Shown here one piece after another: positions 1-12,764 of a stretch of 64,000 nt of DNA. How positions within the stretch are numbered: position 1 is the stretch's first letter; the number at the start of each line of letters is the position of its first letter. A program made the translations under genes and the position numbers. The notes beneath the pieces were generated by a model. That model was given only the letters and a program-made list of their open reading frames with translations. It searched no databases and was not told where the DNA came from. Origin of the DNA: Vishniacozyma victoriae (taxonomy: Eukaryota; Basidiomycota; Tremellomycetes; Tremellales; Bulleribasidiaceae); assembly GCA_017654735.1 (NCBI GenBank), contig JADPYG010000088.1:3162001-3226000 (forward strand), written 5' to 3'.

Positions 1-3000
1 TTGCCCTTGTGCTGATGATTGTTCGTCCCTGATGGCTCCTGCGAGGCTTCCACTGGTCGGTCGTCTCCCTGTGCGGCAACTTCTCTATCGAGCTCTGTAT
101 TAATCGACATCATCAGGGACATACAATCACTCTGCCCAATGTCGTCCATTTTGAAATACTCTTGTGCAAGGTCCTTCCGATCCCTCTCGGCATGAAACAG
201 CCAGTCTTGACGTTCCTTCTTTCCTTTGGATTGGATGTTTACGCTAGTGTCGTACAATGATTGCGCCTTCGCTTGCCACTCAAGCACAGCTCTGGGATTC
301 GTGCGGACTCTTGATCCGTCATCTGGGGCGCCATTGTGCATACTCTGTTCCCCACGATTGTCTGGCCGGTCGAAAAGACTGCCGGAACCGTTGGGACCGA
401 CTGTAGTGGCGGCCCCTCCTCTATTGTTCATGCCGGAAGCCAGTGTTTGGCCCATTTCCGATCTGGAATCGCGAGGTTCTATATCCTGACGCGGCATAGC
501 TTCGTAGTCGTCGTAGTCTGATTGACCAGCTACTGAAGCCGAGTCGTCGGGTCCCAATGGACGGCGACTTACCCCATGTCGGTCGAATCCTTTGCTACGA
601 CCTTTGCTGTATCGCCTGTTGCTGTGTCGCGATGGTGCTCGAGACTGCGAGGGGCTAAGCATGCGGTCGTCGTAATGTGAGGCAGTCCGCCCGTATCTCG
701 TCGCTCCTTGTTCTTGTCGAGCTGAAGTATAAACCAAACTGTCGTTATCATCTAAGAAAGATATTAGCTCGCCAGCTCATTGGATGATACGTGAAATGCT
801 TGCGTACCTACAGAATAGCGGCCGCTCCGGCGACGTCTGATTGATGACTCGGTGTCTTGAAAGAGTCCTCCTTCATGGACACCGGGGGCCTTATGCGGGG
901 CGTCCCCGGCAATGATAATCCCATCATCATTGACATGGAGACGGCCATTGTGGGCCAATCCGGGATGATCGTGTTTCAGCTGAGCGGCGGCGAGTTTGCT
1001 CTCCATTTTCCTTATAGCCTCGTCGTCCTTGGTCATTCTCAGCTCTTTTAGTTTTTCCCGCATTTCCTGAAGTCGCTGACCTTCGGCCCTTGTTTCAACG
1101 GCATCAGGGTTGACGACCCCGCCCTCATCCTTGTTGAGATCGGCCAGCTCTTTATCCATGACCTCTAGCTCTGCCTTTATCGTCTTTTCGTCCTCTGTGA
1201 GATCCTTTCCCTCTTCCTCTTTCTTGGCGATATCCCCAATTTCTTTCTCGGCGTCAGATTTGGTGTGAAGTCGGTCCGCTCTGATGTGGGCGATTTCGTT
1301 GTTTTGATCCCTCACGGCGACCCACTCTGCCGAATCCTCGGGCTCCCCGACCTTTCTCCGATCAGCCAATGAGACGTGCACGCGGCCGCCAGCGAGGTTT
1401 TCACCCTTCTTATCCATTTTGTCATTCCTCTCGTCCAACACCCAATTCGCGAGGACGTGGTCGCCCGTCCCTCGTCTTTGTTTCTTGGAACCCAAATCGA
1501 AGATGTCGTCTTTCGGTTTGGGGGCGTTGGCGCGTTTCTCGTCGAACTCTTTCTTCTTGGCGTCTTCCTCGTCTTGGAGCAGCTGCTTCGTCGCTTCCTC
1601 TTTGGCCCTTTCCTGCTCCGTCTGATACTCTCTTAAATCTCGACTTGCCCTTCGACGTGACCGACTGTCTGGACGTGATTCACTATCTCGACGTGATCGA
1701 CTTCTTCCACTGCGAGTTCGATGTGGACTTCGTGAGCCGTCTTGAGAGCCTGCAAACCTGGTCTTCTGTCTGGTGGGTCTGCGTTGGACCGCGCTACTGG
1801 ATCGACGACGGACCGAATCACGTTGGCTGTTACTTCTGGAGTGGTGGCGCGAGCCCCTCCTGTGAGACCTTCTATTGTGTGTGTCCATAGATCCACGACG
1901 GGAGTCTTTGACTCTGACCCACTTGCCTTTCTCAGTGTCCCATACTCTATCATGGAGAGATCCAGTCCTCCGCCTACGGATTTGTTGGAATTTGCCGTTG
2001 CTATCCACGTAGTGAGTTGCCCGACCATCTGACCCCCCTGTCATGAGACCTGGACTGGGCATGATTCCTTCGCCGAGTACCTGTCAAATCAGTAAAGGAG
2101 TCACGAGGAGAACTGAGATGACACTGACATTTCCGGTTCCGACATTGGAAGGCCTCCTTCTTCTGTTCTCGGTCCCCGATTCAGATCTACCGATCCTTCT
2201 AGATCCACGTCTATCATTCTCCTCCGAGTTCCTTCTAGAGCTAGATCTATGGTTCCCGTTCCCGTCCGGGTCCCTCCTATATCTAGATCTAGATCTACGT
2301 CTCCTATTCCCATCCGAGTCCCTCCTATGTCTAGGTTCACGTCCTCCGCGCTCCTCCGGATCATCATCATCAGTGTCTTCAGTTTCAGTGTCCTCAGTTT
2401 CCCCAGGTTGAATGCCCCTTCTCCTCCGATCGGCTCGATCTGCTTCGTCCCGCTTCGTGTGTGCTTTCAGGGCTTCGCTGGTCAACGCTTCTCCTCCTCC
2501 GGTCAACGCTTGAGGGAAAGCCGAATTTGGGCCTCCTCCGCCCTCACTCCTGTCGGTGTTTATGTCGTTGGGCCGGCCTCGTGGTGTGGTTCCAGCGTTT
2601 CCATCTCGATCCCCGTTGTGCCCTCCATCGTGATACTGGTCGATTTGGTAGTGAACGGGGGGGCCATTGCGATCGACTTTGAGAATTGCTACTTTTCCGT
2701 TAGGTAGTTTGACCCTCACAAATCCTGGACGTAGGTTGCCGTTAGCGTCCTCACCGTCCGTCTGTCCGTTTCTCCCGGATCCACCACCATTAGATCCATC
2801 ATTTCCTGTGCTACCATCGGGGTTAGGGAGAGTGGTGCCTGGAGCATTTGTTCCGTCTGGATTGACTGTGTTGGTAGGATCGGGGGTATTGGTCGGGTTG
2901 GGTGGATTAGTTGGGTCGGGTGTAGTGCTTGAAGGGGTTGTGCCGTTTGGAGGGGCGGCTGTACCGCTTGGTGGAGTCGTACCGCTTGGTGGAGTCGTAC

Positions 3001-3283
3001 CGTTTGGAGTTGTACCGTTTGGGGGAGTTGCACCGTTTGAGGGAGTTGTACCGTTTGGGGGAGTTGTTCCATTCGGGGCCCTCGCATTAGGATTGGCTGG
3101 ATTAGTTGGTGGTTTGGTGGAAGGTTCTCTGTGATCTCTTCTCGGGGATTGTTCCTGGACTGGTGGTACTAATTTAGCGGCTTCTCCTCCTGCATACTTG
3201 AACCATCCCAGTCCAAGTAAGAATAACAAGACTGGGATAGCTATCAATGCAGCCTCTGTGAGTGCTTGGTCGAAAGTAGCCAT
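1..3283 (-). CDS. membrane-anchored low-complexity charged protein, 3' end outside window
   Basis: Exons 3283-2129, 2080-808 and 751 to beyond position 1; both introns have GT..AG borders and keep phase. The start is the ATG at 3283-3281. Residues about 12-30 form one hydrophobic segment (ALIAIPVLLFLLGLGWF) followed by KYAGG, which suggests an N-terminal membrane anchor with the remainder in the cytoplasm (inference). Next come a Pro/Thr/Asn-rich tandem repeat, a Gly/Asn-rich stretch, an Arg/Ser-rich stretch with many RRR and SRSR clusters, and a Glu/Lys-rich probable coiled coil encoded near 1000-1400. The last exon is open to the window edge (about 250 codons), so the stop is not seen. I do not recognise the family. 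The repeat-rich and Arg/Ser-rich composition could support binding or scaffolding, but no function is claimed. Confidence 0.75.
2938..3078. repeat. degenerate 15-18 bp tandem repeat coding for NGTTPP/SGTTPP
   Basis: About eight imperfect copies of a unit resembling CCGTTTGGGGGAGTTGTA. Read on the minus strand they encode Pro-Asn-Gly-Thr-Thr-Pro type repeats inside the membrane-anchored protein. Variation between units is mostly at third codon positions, with GGT/AGC swaps of Asn to Ser. Confidence 0.8.
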
Positions 3284-4082
3284 ATTGTATCGTATTTAAT
3301 CTGTCTGTAAGTTTTGTGATGTGACAGTAATACTGATACTGAAGGATAAGCAGGGGGGGCATCTCTTCATATGCAGTACTTTTATGCTAGATGAGGGGTT
3401 GTTACACATGATGTTCAGGTGGTGATCCGATGAAAGGATGTCATAGAGCGATCAGGAGAAGTGGGGGTTGCTATTTCAAAGGAACGCCAGGGGTTTAACT
3501 GTTAGGCGCATGGAAGGAATACGGGAGCATTAGGGCACGCCTATCACATGAGGTCCTGGCAACGGTCCCGGGCTGTTCTGCAACCAGTATACCGCCATGT
3601 TGAGCTTGGTACATAGCCGTTCATATCAAGTATCCAGCCGCAATCAGGATAATGTGATCCGACATCATTTGCTGGATCGACGCCAAAGCGTTTCACACGT
3701 TTCGGGACTGATCACATCTCCCCGACCAGGCACCCGAAAGCGTGTTTGTGTTTTGCATGTTGAAAGATTGAACAAAACAATTCAACACGACCATAGGAGA
3801 AGCGGTACAGGATAGATCTGGTGAGCTACATGGTGAGATCCCCGAAAGGAGGTACGTTGTGACCGTGCTGAGTCTCTGAGCATCTGGACTTCCACACGAG
3901 TTTGTGATGCGATGTTAGCTTAAAAGCCTATTCATTTTGCACAGCTAAGAGTTGAATGATTAAACGCTCTGACCTTCTTTATATTTCTTCTCTTTTTGCA
4001 ATTTTTTCTTCTTCTCTCCATCATTCTTCATACTTCACTCGTTTTCCTCATTATACAAAAAAGAGTTAGACAGACGAACGAG
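3284..4082. other. intergenic region between divergent genes
   Basis: About 800 bp between two divergently transcribed genes; it must hold both promoters. A short + frame at 3597-3815 has no homology I recognise and no splice context. A pyrimidine-rich stretch (CTTCTTTATATTTCTTCTC region, 3970-4025) lies just before the downstream start and is probably the leader of the secreted-protein gene. Nothing else stands out. Confidence 0.6.
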
Positions 4083-7000
4083 ATGATCGTCTCCACCTCT
4101 CTGGTTATGGCTTCGGTCATGACTACTATGGTCCAAGCTTTACCCAACCGAGTTTTCGCCAGGCAGGGAGACACGACTTCACCTGACCGAAATGATTTGA
4201 CCAATCTCAAACCGGTCGACTGGCATAATCTCCTTCAAGGATCTTACGGTGAGCTTACATGGCACCGCGCATTTGAGTAATCAAGCTGACATACAGACCC
4301 ATACGTTCAGCATTTATTCGAAAATCTAGATTTCAACTACACACACAATGCCGTCGCCCTCGCTAGATCTTCATACATCACCAACATCTCCTGCGTATCC
4401 AATACTTCTCTCGTCATCTCGTTTTCCAACAAGACTGCGTTCGACTCCATTAAAGATGCGTGGAAAGTGGCAGATCAAGGACAAGAATTCGTCGTCATCA
4501 CCCCTACTTCTGGATGCAAGAAATCACCAACCGAAAGCTCTTATTACCTCGTCACCAACGTCACCTACCCCTCCGCCAGCGATCTCGTGGTATCACTCCA
4601 AGTCGAGGATCTCACCGCCCCAGAGTGGGCTATCAATTGCAATGTACCGACTGAAAACAAGACGTACCTCGGCTTACCCACTGCTCCATGTTCCGACAAA
4701 TTTGATCCACTCCTCGATAGTCGAACTGGATATTATAACTTCGATAAAAACTTTACCACCGACTTGAAGAAGTTCGCACCGGGTCTACAATCATACAACG
4801 AGTCGGACTATACGGCCCTCAAATCAGAAAAGAGGATGATCAATCATATCTGGCACAAGAGGGCTCCTCTCAACCCCTCGGTTATTGGACAAGCTATCGC
4901 CAACATCACAATCACGAACGCTATCGAGAACATTGATAATCTCGCCCTATTCGCGCAGAGTATTCAGGAAGAAGCAATCTACGTTCCCGATAGGATCAGT
5001 CCAGATTCTATCCTGTCATTGGTCCCATTCGCGCCTATCGCTTCTCCCCAATCTGCTCCAGCACCCGCACCCACTCCTGCTCCCTTACCGGCTCCTGCGC
5101 CAGTCCAGAGTCAAGAGCAAGAACCTCGGCCAATCATCGCACCCGCACCTGATATTCCCCAGCCTCCAGCTCCATCGCAAGCTGCTCCAGTTCCAGCATC
5201 GGTTCCATCTGCCGACGTCGCCCCAGCCTCCGCCCTCGCTCCTGCGGTGTCGTCGCTTATCGTACCATCTGCTGTCGTCTCTTCGCCTCCCCAGATCGAA
5301 GTCCCAGCGCCAGCCTCTGAGACCATACCTTCCTCGGCGGCTCCCCAATCCTCTGTCCCCATCCCGGAACCTTTCGCTGTGACATCATCTTTGATACCTG
5401 CCCCTTCGCAATCAGAGGTTGCACCAGTCCCTGTAGTCGAGCCATCTCCATCCGCAGTCGCTCCCTCGTCTGCAATGATCCCTTCGGCCGTCTCTTCCTC
5501 AGCCTCACCTTCGGTCCGACCATCGCCGCTTCCCAGCTCGGTCATTCCCCCGACTAGTCAAGCCTCTTCGGTGGCTTCATCCACCATCTCATCAACAAGC
5601 TCTTCCACAATCTCTTCGACGGTCTCCTCGACTGTTTCGTCCACGACTTTGTCTTCGTCGATCTCTACCTCTTCTGATTCCATCTCGTCCGGTACCTCGA
5701 CCTCTGAGTCGATTTCGTTGGTCTCGATTTCGAGTGATACCATTACCTCTGATACCATCTCATCTGTCTCTTCTTCCTCGGTGTCAATTTCGACAATTAT
5801 CACCTCTTCCGACACTACCTCATCAATCTCAACTTCTTCGGTCTCGAGCTCGACCATTGTCACCTCTTCAGACACCACCTCGTCCATCTCCACTGCGTCT
5901 GGTTCCACCTCCGATTCGATCACATATGATACATCAACCATAAGCTCCAGCTCGACATCATCCTCTGCCATCGATACCTGTAGCTATCTTTACTCGGACT
6001 CGGTTTCGCAGTACAAAAGGTGTGGCGACACATGTTCTACAGCATGTTATGCTGGATCGTGCAATACCTACTGCCCATCTATAGCCCCTACTTCAGCTCC
6101 ATCCACAACTACGCCTCCATCGACTACACCACCCCCATCAACCACCACAACACCCTCTACCACCTCTTCCCCATCTACTACCTCGTCACCTTCCGCTGAT
6201 CCTTGTTCGTACATCTACTCGGACTCGATTTCTCAGTACAAGCGATGTGGGGATTCATGCTCAACAGCATGTCTTAATGGACAGTGCAACACCTACTGCC
6301 CATCGAGCAGTCCTTCGAGCCAGTCCCCCACTAGCGCCCCCTATACCACTCCCGGTCCTACTCCTTCAGGTGGAGGGTACGTTTCCATTGCTCCACCCTC
6401 TTCAGACGAGCCATCTTCTTACCCCTCCAGCTCATTTGATCCTGAGGCAACCCCCTCCAGTACTACTTTGAGGAGGAGACAAGATGTGGCTGGTTCCGTC
6501 GCCAAGTTAGGTCAGACGCTAGGATACAAACAGACTCCTATTCGAGAATCCTCACAAGCGTATGGAGCTGTTGGGGATGAACAAGGGAATATTAGGATGG
6601 CATCCCAGCAAGTCTCGGAACAGGTCCCTTGGAATACCTGGGGTGATTCGGCTGTTACGGATAGCTTGGATAGGTTCTTGCACTACTTCCCTGATACCAT
6701 GTGAGTCCTTTTCCCACTTATAATTCCAAGTGAAATTGAAAGGAACTGATGAATAGGGATAAATTTGGAGTATCTAGGTTGAGGGTTGCGGATGGTGAAC
6801 AGCTCCCCGAAGGATCCAGTGCTGTTGCCCTTACCCCCATTGGTACGTCTCTTGTATCTAACAGAGATATGACTGACAAATAGACGTATCAACGACTCGA
6901 GGATCCCAATCCAAGAGACAACAAAACAGGGCTAAATCAGTTTACGTACCCCTCAATACCAACGCAAAACCATTCTACCCCATCATGTGTACTTTCACAG

Positions 7001-7176
7001 ATTCATTAGTTTCCAAGTTATACCTCGCAAACACCGTCAGGGGGGTTCAAACCCTCAAGAACCCTAGATTGAGAAAGGTATTGACTGGTGGGAAAGTTAA
7101 GGATTGTGGGGTTGTTAGTTTGGAGAGTAGGACTGTTGCTGGTGTTTCCAGGTCTTCAGTCAGGGGTAGGCAGTAG
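4083..7176 (+). CDS. secreted Ser/Thr-rich wall-type protein with two six-Cys modules
   Basis: Exons 4083-4248, 4297-6700, 6757-6842 and 6884-7176 give 982 residues. An in-frame region without ATG runs upstream. The start chosen is the ATG at 4083, because it begins a signal peptide (MIVSTSLVMASVMTTMVQA) followed by a dibasic-like site. Residues about 57-230 form a Cys- and N-glycosylation-rich folded domain, which from memory resembles the DUF7029 type of fungal secreted proteins (not checked). After this come an Ala/Pro-rich stalk (5045-5560), a long Ser/Thr-rich stalk (5560-5975) and two copies of a Cys module separated by a Thr/Pro linker. A C-terminal domain of about 200 residues has KR and RR sites (LRRRQD near 6470-6485) that could be Kex2-cleaved. 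There is no C-terminal hydrophobic tail, so no GPI anchor is predicted. Probably extracellular or wall-associated; function unknown. Confidence 0.85.
5979..6299 (+). repeat. two copies of a 32-residue six-cysteine module
   Basis: Copy 1 spans 5979-6074 and copy 2 spans 6204-6299. Both have spacing C-x13-C-x3-C-x3-C-x4-C-x3-C and share YSDS-SQYKRCGD-CSTAC and NTYC. They are separated by a Thr/Ser/Pro linker. The pattern suggests a small disulphide-bonded fold on a glycosylated stalk. Confidence 0.85.
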
Positions 7177-7462
7177 GGTTTAGAGAAGTTCGGACTTTTA
7201 GTATAATACAAAAGGATCGGTTGATAATATAGATTAGTTCTGGTTGTTTGTAGCGTTTCATTTCATGGTTGTAGATATGAGTCTGATGATGTAATGAATT
7301 TCCCTATTGTATATAACAATGATCGAGTAGCGGGTAAGAGGACCAACGGTGACGAGACGGCAACATCTGCATTATTCAACTACTTGACAATTAACAATAT
7401 TCACACTTCTTCCTACTTCTTCCCGCTTCTTCTCAGTCCGCAACTCTCTCCCAATCTTATAT

Positions 7463-9263
7463 CTACTCATCCTTGGAATCATAAGAGGAATCGATAGGAC
7501 CCCTGTACCATTAGCTTTTGACCACGAAGAGTTGAGTTTTAGCTTACATGAGTAGCTTGACGAGCCACATCTCGGGGGTAAGATCAATTCCGCTCTTTCT
7601 AGACATCTCTTCCTGTTCCAACTCAAAGTTGGAGGTACAATCGATCAAGCCACCAATCTGAGGGTGGTTATCTAGTTCTTCTAGGAATCGAGTTGCTTTT
7701 TGGTCGTTTCCGACTTGAGCGAATTCTGCCAATTAGCCCTTCTTTTCCAAAAAAGATTGGCTTCAGAAATGGAGAACGTACGGTAAGAAACGGCATCGGG
7801 ACCGTATCGAGTCCTCTTTAGTTCCTGGTCGGTCCTTAAGATGACATTGACAATCTCATCCTTGTTCTCACCGGCGGGTGTTCCGTCGGTAATAGCTGAT
7901 TATGAGCTTGTTCCACGATTTTGGGTGAGAGTTTTAGCTTACCGATAACGACAACAGGCTTCTGTAGAGCACCAGCCCGAGCGGGACCAAGGACCAAAGG
8001 CTGTAGGATCTTCTGCCACATCTGAGTACCCAATGGTGTTAGACCCGAGAACTTGATTTGCTGGACTAGCTGAAGAGCTTGGTTCTCGGTTGTAATGTTG
8101 TTTCCTTCTGTTCGGTTGTTCATGAATCGGACCTGGATACCATCCTGGTCGAATAGGGAAGTAGCGTATGCGACTCGGGATAGGATACTGCTGGTCAGCA
8201 GCGGTCGATAATCAGGTGGGTGGACTTACAGCTTCAAATCGTCAATTCGCTCTCCACCCTCTTCGAAGGCCATGGATCCGGAGTCATCAATGTAGAGGAC
8301 GATATCGAATAGAGATAGCTTGACCTGGGATGTTAGCTGATGTCTATTGACCTAAGTGAGGGACTGACCAAATCAGAGGCGAGCTCCTTGGGCATTCGCC
8401 ATTCAGCGGCAATCTTGTCGAGAGCACCGGATGAAGCGACCTTGGCGGCGATGATGTCGAGCGATCCAGGGGGGTAGAATGCCTGGATGTTTTGCTAATC
8501 TGTCAGTGAACGATCTCGATCTAAAGAGGTGACTTACATCCTGGACACATTGCTGCAAGATGGTCATAAGGAAACTGGCATCGGAAGTGTTGCCTCCACC
8601 GGGAGCACCACCCTGTCCAGGAGGGGCCTGGTACTGAGGAGGCTGCTGACCGTACTGCTGGGAAGGAAGACCACCGGGTCCTGAGTATTAGCTAAAAGGC
8701 CGGTGTTGTTGGCCATCGTACTCACCACCTTGTCCTTGCTGGCCATACTGTCCTTGCTGCTGTTGGCCATATTGACCTTGACCTTGCTGTTGACCAGGTT
8801 GGCCTAAAGGGGGTTGGTATCCTCCATAACCGCCACTCTGCGCACCAAACTGACCTTGCTGGCCATGTCCTTGTCCCTGCTGTCCATACTGCTGTTGCTG
8901 TTGGCCAGGTGGGGGAGGACCAGAAGGAGGAGCATATCCACCCTGTTGACCAGGTGGGCCACCTGCAGGTGGAGCATACTGGCCCGATTGGGGTCTACTC
9001 ATCAGTACCGGCCATCGGAAGGTGCATAGATGATTAATGACTTACCGACCTCCTGGGGGAGGAGGAGCTTGTCCCTGTTGGGGTTGACCGTACTGAGACT
9101 GCTGCTGCTGACCACCGTAACCACCCTGCTGTTGCTGGGGTGGCTGTTGGTATCCACCTCCTTGGGGTTGTTGCTGCTGTTGTTGTTGAGGAGCGGCTCC
9201 ACCGTATGGATTACCACCACCTCCACCTTGCTGTGCTGCTGCTAACTTTGATGCGAGACCCAT
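7463..9263 (-). CDS. vWA-domain protein with Gln/Gly/Pro-rich N-terminus
   Basis: Nine exons: 9263-9046, 8994-8726, 8680-8538, 8494-8369, 8324-8230, 8190-7943, 7895-7782, 7725-7548, 7502-7463; 476 residues. The first 190 or so residues are low-complexity (QQQ, GGY, PPP). Then follows a von Willebrand factor A fold: the MIDAS start IDDSGSM in the exon at 8324-8230, a conserved GLTPLG segment with the MIDAS Thr, VVVIAITDGTP, and a hydrophobic FAQVGND strand. These are the metal-binding positions of vWA domains, so a divalent-cation-dependent interaction role in the cytoplasm is likely. The acceptor at 8190/8191 is a tandem CAGCAG, so two mRNAs differing by one codon are possible. The partner is unknown. 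Confidence 0.9.
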
Positions 9264-10137
9264 GTTGATTTATGTTGATCGGAATATACTAGTGTGTGTG
9301 ATTGATCGAAAGGGGGAAAGGAAGATGCTTAATAAGTATATAGTGGGGGAATGGAATATGAGGGATTAACAGCGGTGCAGTCACGCTGCCAAGTCCGGAG
9401 AACAAGTACAGGCACAGTCCGACGTCATATAACGGGAAGAACACGTGGCCGCGTATATGGGATCACGAGTGACGTGTCTTTTCGAGACCGGGGAATGTCA
9501 GGCTGGTAAACTTTTCTCGATGTTCCTCAGTCCTAATAACAAGTGAATTTGCGTGAACGTATATTCACTAAGCCGTCTCAATTTCGTGATGCCGTCCTTT
9601 AACATTGAATCTTACTTTCGCAGGTGAATACTGCCTAAAGGGCGATTACAAAGCGAGTTCAGTATAAAATGGGATTAAATAGGAATAAATGTACCAAAAA
9701 GTAATACGCCCCTTTACAAAATGCCACACTTGTTTATTAGGATACAGATGCAGTTTCCCTTTTTCGCACACACACCAACTCATAATCATCTAATCATCTA
9801 ATCACCTGACTATTCATTTGTCTTGTACCCTATACACCTATACACATCCTTAACGAACAACGTCCTTACGATTCACGCACTATACGTACATATCGCACAC
9901 CGACACTCATACTGCTTTCGACCTACACAAACAAACACACTCGTGACGCGCGGCAACATCTAATTCATTCGACACACAATTTACCCTACCCTACCTTGTC
10001 TCGAGATACAAAAAGCCACGCCTTTTCAAGAAAGGAACGCCTCATTGATCGATCAACGCTCATCTATCGATTATCCATACTTTCTTCGCGTTCAACAAAC
10101 TGTATAGATCATCGACGCGACTCTACCTGTCAACAAC
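9264..10137. other. divergent intergenic region with long pyrimidine/ACA-rich leader
   Basis: About 870 bp separate the vWA gene (-) from the RRM/R3H gene (+). From about 9770 to 10137 the + strand is rich in CA, CT and TAC runs with few G, typical of a long 5' leader of the downstream gene. A short + frame at 9996-10241 overlaps the true start in another frame and is not supported. Confidence 0.55.
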
Positions 10138-12052
10138 ATGAACGGTCATCAACATCAACATCCGCATCAGAATCAACATTCACCTCATCCGTCATCTCAG
10201 CATTCAATGTCTCCGCCATCTCAATCACCTCCTTTACCTAATTTGCATTCATTGTCTATATCACCATACAATGCTGGTCCACCCAACGATTATAGATATA
10301 ATGGTGTCTTTGGCCCACCTGGACCTGGAAACGGAGGTGGTAACCAAGGATGGACAAGTAATAATAAACGCTCATCGAGGTCGGGATTACCTCCAGTGAG
10401 TGTCACGATATCTTTATAACGATAGCCGGACTGACGATTAGAACTGGTACGAGTCGGCATCGCGTGAATCCTCAAACCCCCATTTCGATTCTTTCCGCAG
10501 AGACGCACCTTCACCACCAGCCCTCTCACCTCCATCTTCAACAACTTCCGCACCCACGACAGGCTCATCAAACCCATACGGCTACCACGCATACCCCGAC
10601 CACTCCACCTACGCACCCATGGCCGTCTCACCCTCTCCCCCACCTCAATTACCATATGGGGTACCCTCGCCTGGACAAAATATCCCATACAGCCCCAATG
10701 GCATGTCGCAGTATGGTGCGCAGTCTATGCACGACATGACTCCGCAGTCGCGCTGGCGGACGGGTTATCAACCGATGCAACCGGCCGACGACGATGTTAT
10801 CCCAACCGCTATTGTTATCAAGAATATCCCATTCGCCGTCTCCAGGGACCATCTCCTAGGCGTCATCGAGTCTCTAGGCGCACCTGTCCCATACGCCTTC
10901 AACTACCATCACGACAATGGCGTTTTCCGAGGTCTCGCTTTCGCCAATTTCCGTGCTCCCGAAGAAGCCGCTTCGGTCGTTGCTGCTCTAAACGGGTATG
11001 ATGTCCAAGGACGGAAATTACGGGTCGAATATAAAAAGGTGTTGCAACCTGGAGAAAAGGACAAGATTGAGCGTGAAAAGGCATTGAAGAGGATGAAGAG
11101 TGTCCAATTTGATCGAGAAATGATGCCACCACCCATGCCACCACCCATCACTGTACCTCCTATCCACGGAAATGGTGGAAGTATGGGGGGTAGTTTCCAC
11201 GACCATTCACCTCCACCTTCCGCTTCATCTGGATCATCAGACGTTCTACCCATGTCGCTTGACTTGAATGATCCCATGGCACTCGACATCTATTCGAGAT
11301 TATTGGTTTTCAAGGAGGATCGAATGAGGGATGAATTGGCATTCTCGAGGAACTTATCGCCTGTCGAAAGACGTATTGTCCACCTCGTCGCTCAGAAATT
11401 AGGATTGAGCTCGCAAACCAAGCTCGAAGGAGATTTCAAGACTGTCGTCGTTACTCGGGATCATAATCGGCCTCAGATCACTACGGCCACTTCCGCCGTT
11501 TCCGCAAACTACCTTTCCCCTTATCCTAGCAACACTTCTGGAGACGTCTCGCCATCTCTGCGAATCAAGAAAAGCATGCCGGATCTACGTGGGTTCAATG
11601 GACCCGTTGTCGCTCGTGACCCCTCTCGCTCATTGACGCCTCAGCGATCATCTGGTAATCTCCGCGAACAGAGGGATTATGCTTCCATGGGAGCTGCTCA
11701 AGGACGTAAAAACGGTTTCGGTTCAGGCAACTTTGGACATTTCTTTGGATCCGATGCTCCTCCCGTCCCACCTCTTCCAGCGGGAATGAACATGAACAAC
11801 AACATGCATCGACAATCTGTCCCTTCGCTCAATGGTAGTGCATCTTCTCCACCTGATGATCTCGCTCAACCCCAACCACTTCGAAATCCTAGAGGACCCA
11901 GTGGTGAATCTAGGGGTTTCGGATTGAGGACTACTCAGAGTACGATCTTCCGGGGGAATAGTGGTGCTGGAGTTATTGGAAGGAGAGTCGAGGAGGAGGG
12001 CGAGGAGAGTCAGGGTGAAGCCGCCAGGACGAGGGAGTCGCTCGAGATCTAG
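10138..12052 (+). CDS. PIN4: RRM and R3H domain RNA-binding protein, Pin4/Cip1-like
   Basis: Exons 10138-10395 and 10442-12052; 622 residues. The N-terminal 200 residues are His/Gln/Pro/Ser-rich and disordered. A single RRM lies at about 208-290: RNP2-like IVIKNIPF and RNP1-like FRGLAFANF are both visible. A second conserved block at about 361-425 (DIYSRLLVFKEDRMRDELAF and then VERRIVHLVAQKLGL) matches the R3H-like region that follows the RRM in fission yeast Cip1/Cip2 and budding yeast Pin4. Those relatives act in stress-mRNA control and DNA-damage response; the same role here is inference. The C-terminus is disordered and Arg/Ser-rich. The second exon opens in phase 0 with NWYESASRESS, which supports the intron. 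Confidence 0.88.
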
Positions 12053-12764
12053 TTCGGACCTGTTTCCGACTTGGTGCTTACGACAATATGAGCTTGGACG
12101 TTGTTTTGGGCTGTTTATGGATCACGGAACGGAAAAGAAAAATAAAAATAAAAAAAACTCAAAATCGAAATGGAAACGGAATGTGGATTGTCACGATATG
12201 GGAACTTGGATACAATTGGATGATAGACGACGAACGACGCATGGAATGATGATGATGAGCAAACGAAGAAAAACGACGTATAACTTGTCGACATGTCTCG
12301 CTTGTCGCTTGGCTTGAGCTTGGGCTTGGAGTGTTGATAAAGTTATATTTTTTTCTTTTTACATTATGCTAGAAATGGATACGAAAATGCCTTCATGATA
12401 ATTTGGATCTATGTATGCTCTTGGATGAACGTTATGTGCACCTACGCTACACTGATGATTGCCTCTCGATCGCGACGCCATGATTAGTCACATTGGATGG
12501 GATACCCCATATCGTATCCAGGGTACGACGCCAGGTGATTTTAGATTTAAAGTTAGTTAGTGACATGTGCGTGCTTGTTTACGCGTTTTTTTGGAGTGAC
12601 GCTAGATATTGGGTGATGGGTTATTAGGTGATGCAGGACTGTCTCAGTAGCTTCTGTACACCTCTTGATTGCTTCGTTTACTGAGACACTATTCTTGATA
12701 TAGTGCTGTAGGGCTTACTTAGAGATACTAGATATTATAGATTGAGAGAACGAATACGAATACG
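12053..12764. other. intergenic region (3' UTR of RRM gene, promoter of LPMO-like gene)
   Basis: About 710 bp with no supported gene. A 118-codon + frame overlapping the end of the RRM gene (to 12317) is rich in Lys/Asn from A-runs and looks non-coding. T-rich runs near 12345-12362 (ATATTTTTTTCTTTTT) could mark a 3' end. An AT-rich stretch with TACGAATACGA repeats lies just before the start at 12765. Confidence 0.5.

Noticed and set aside
2101..2411. Frames on both strands in the Arg/Ser-rich part of the first gene
   Set aside because: Low-complexity AGATCT/CTAGAT-like codon runs keep several frames open; only the frame joined to the membrane anchor has consistent exons.
5111..5971. Minus-strand frames (5111-5545 and 5558-5971) of 137-144 codons, highly acidic
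   Set aside because: They are the reverse reading of the Ala/Pro and Ser/Thr repeats of the secreted protein; codon bias of the repeats keeps the other strand open.
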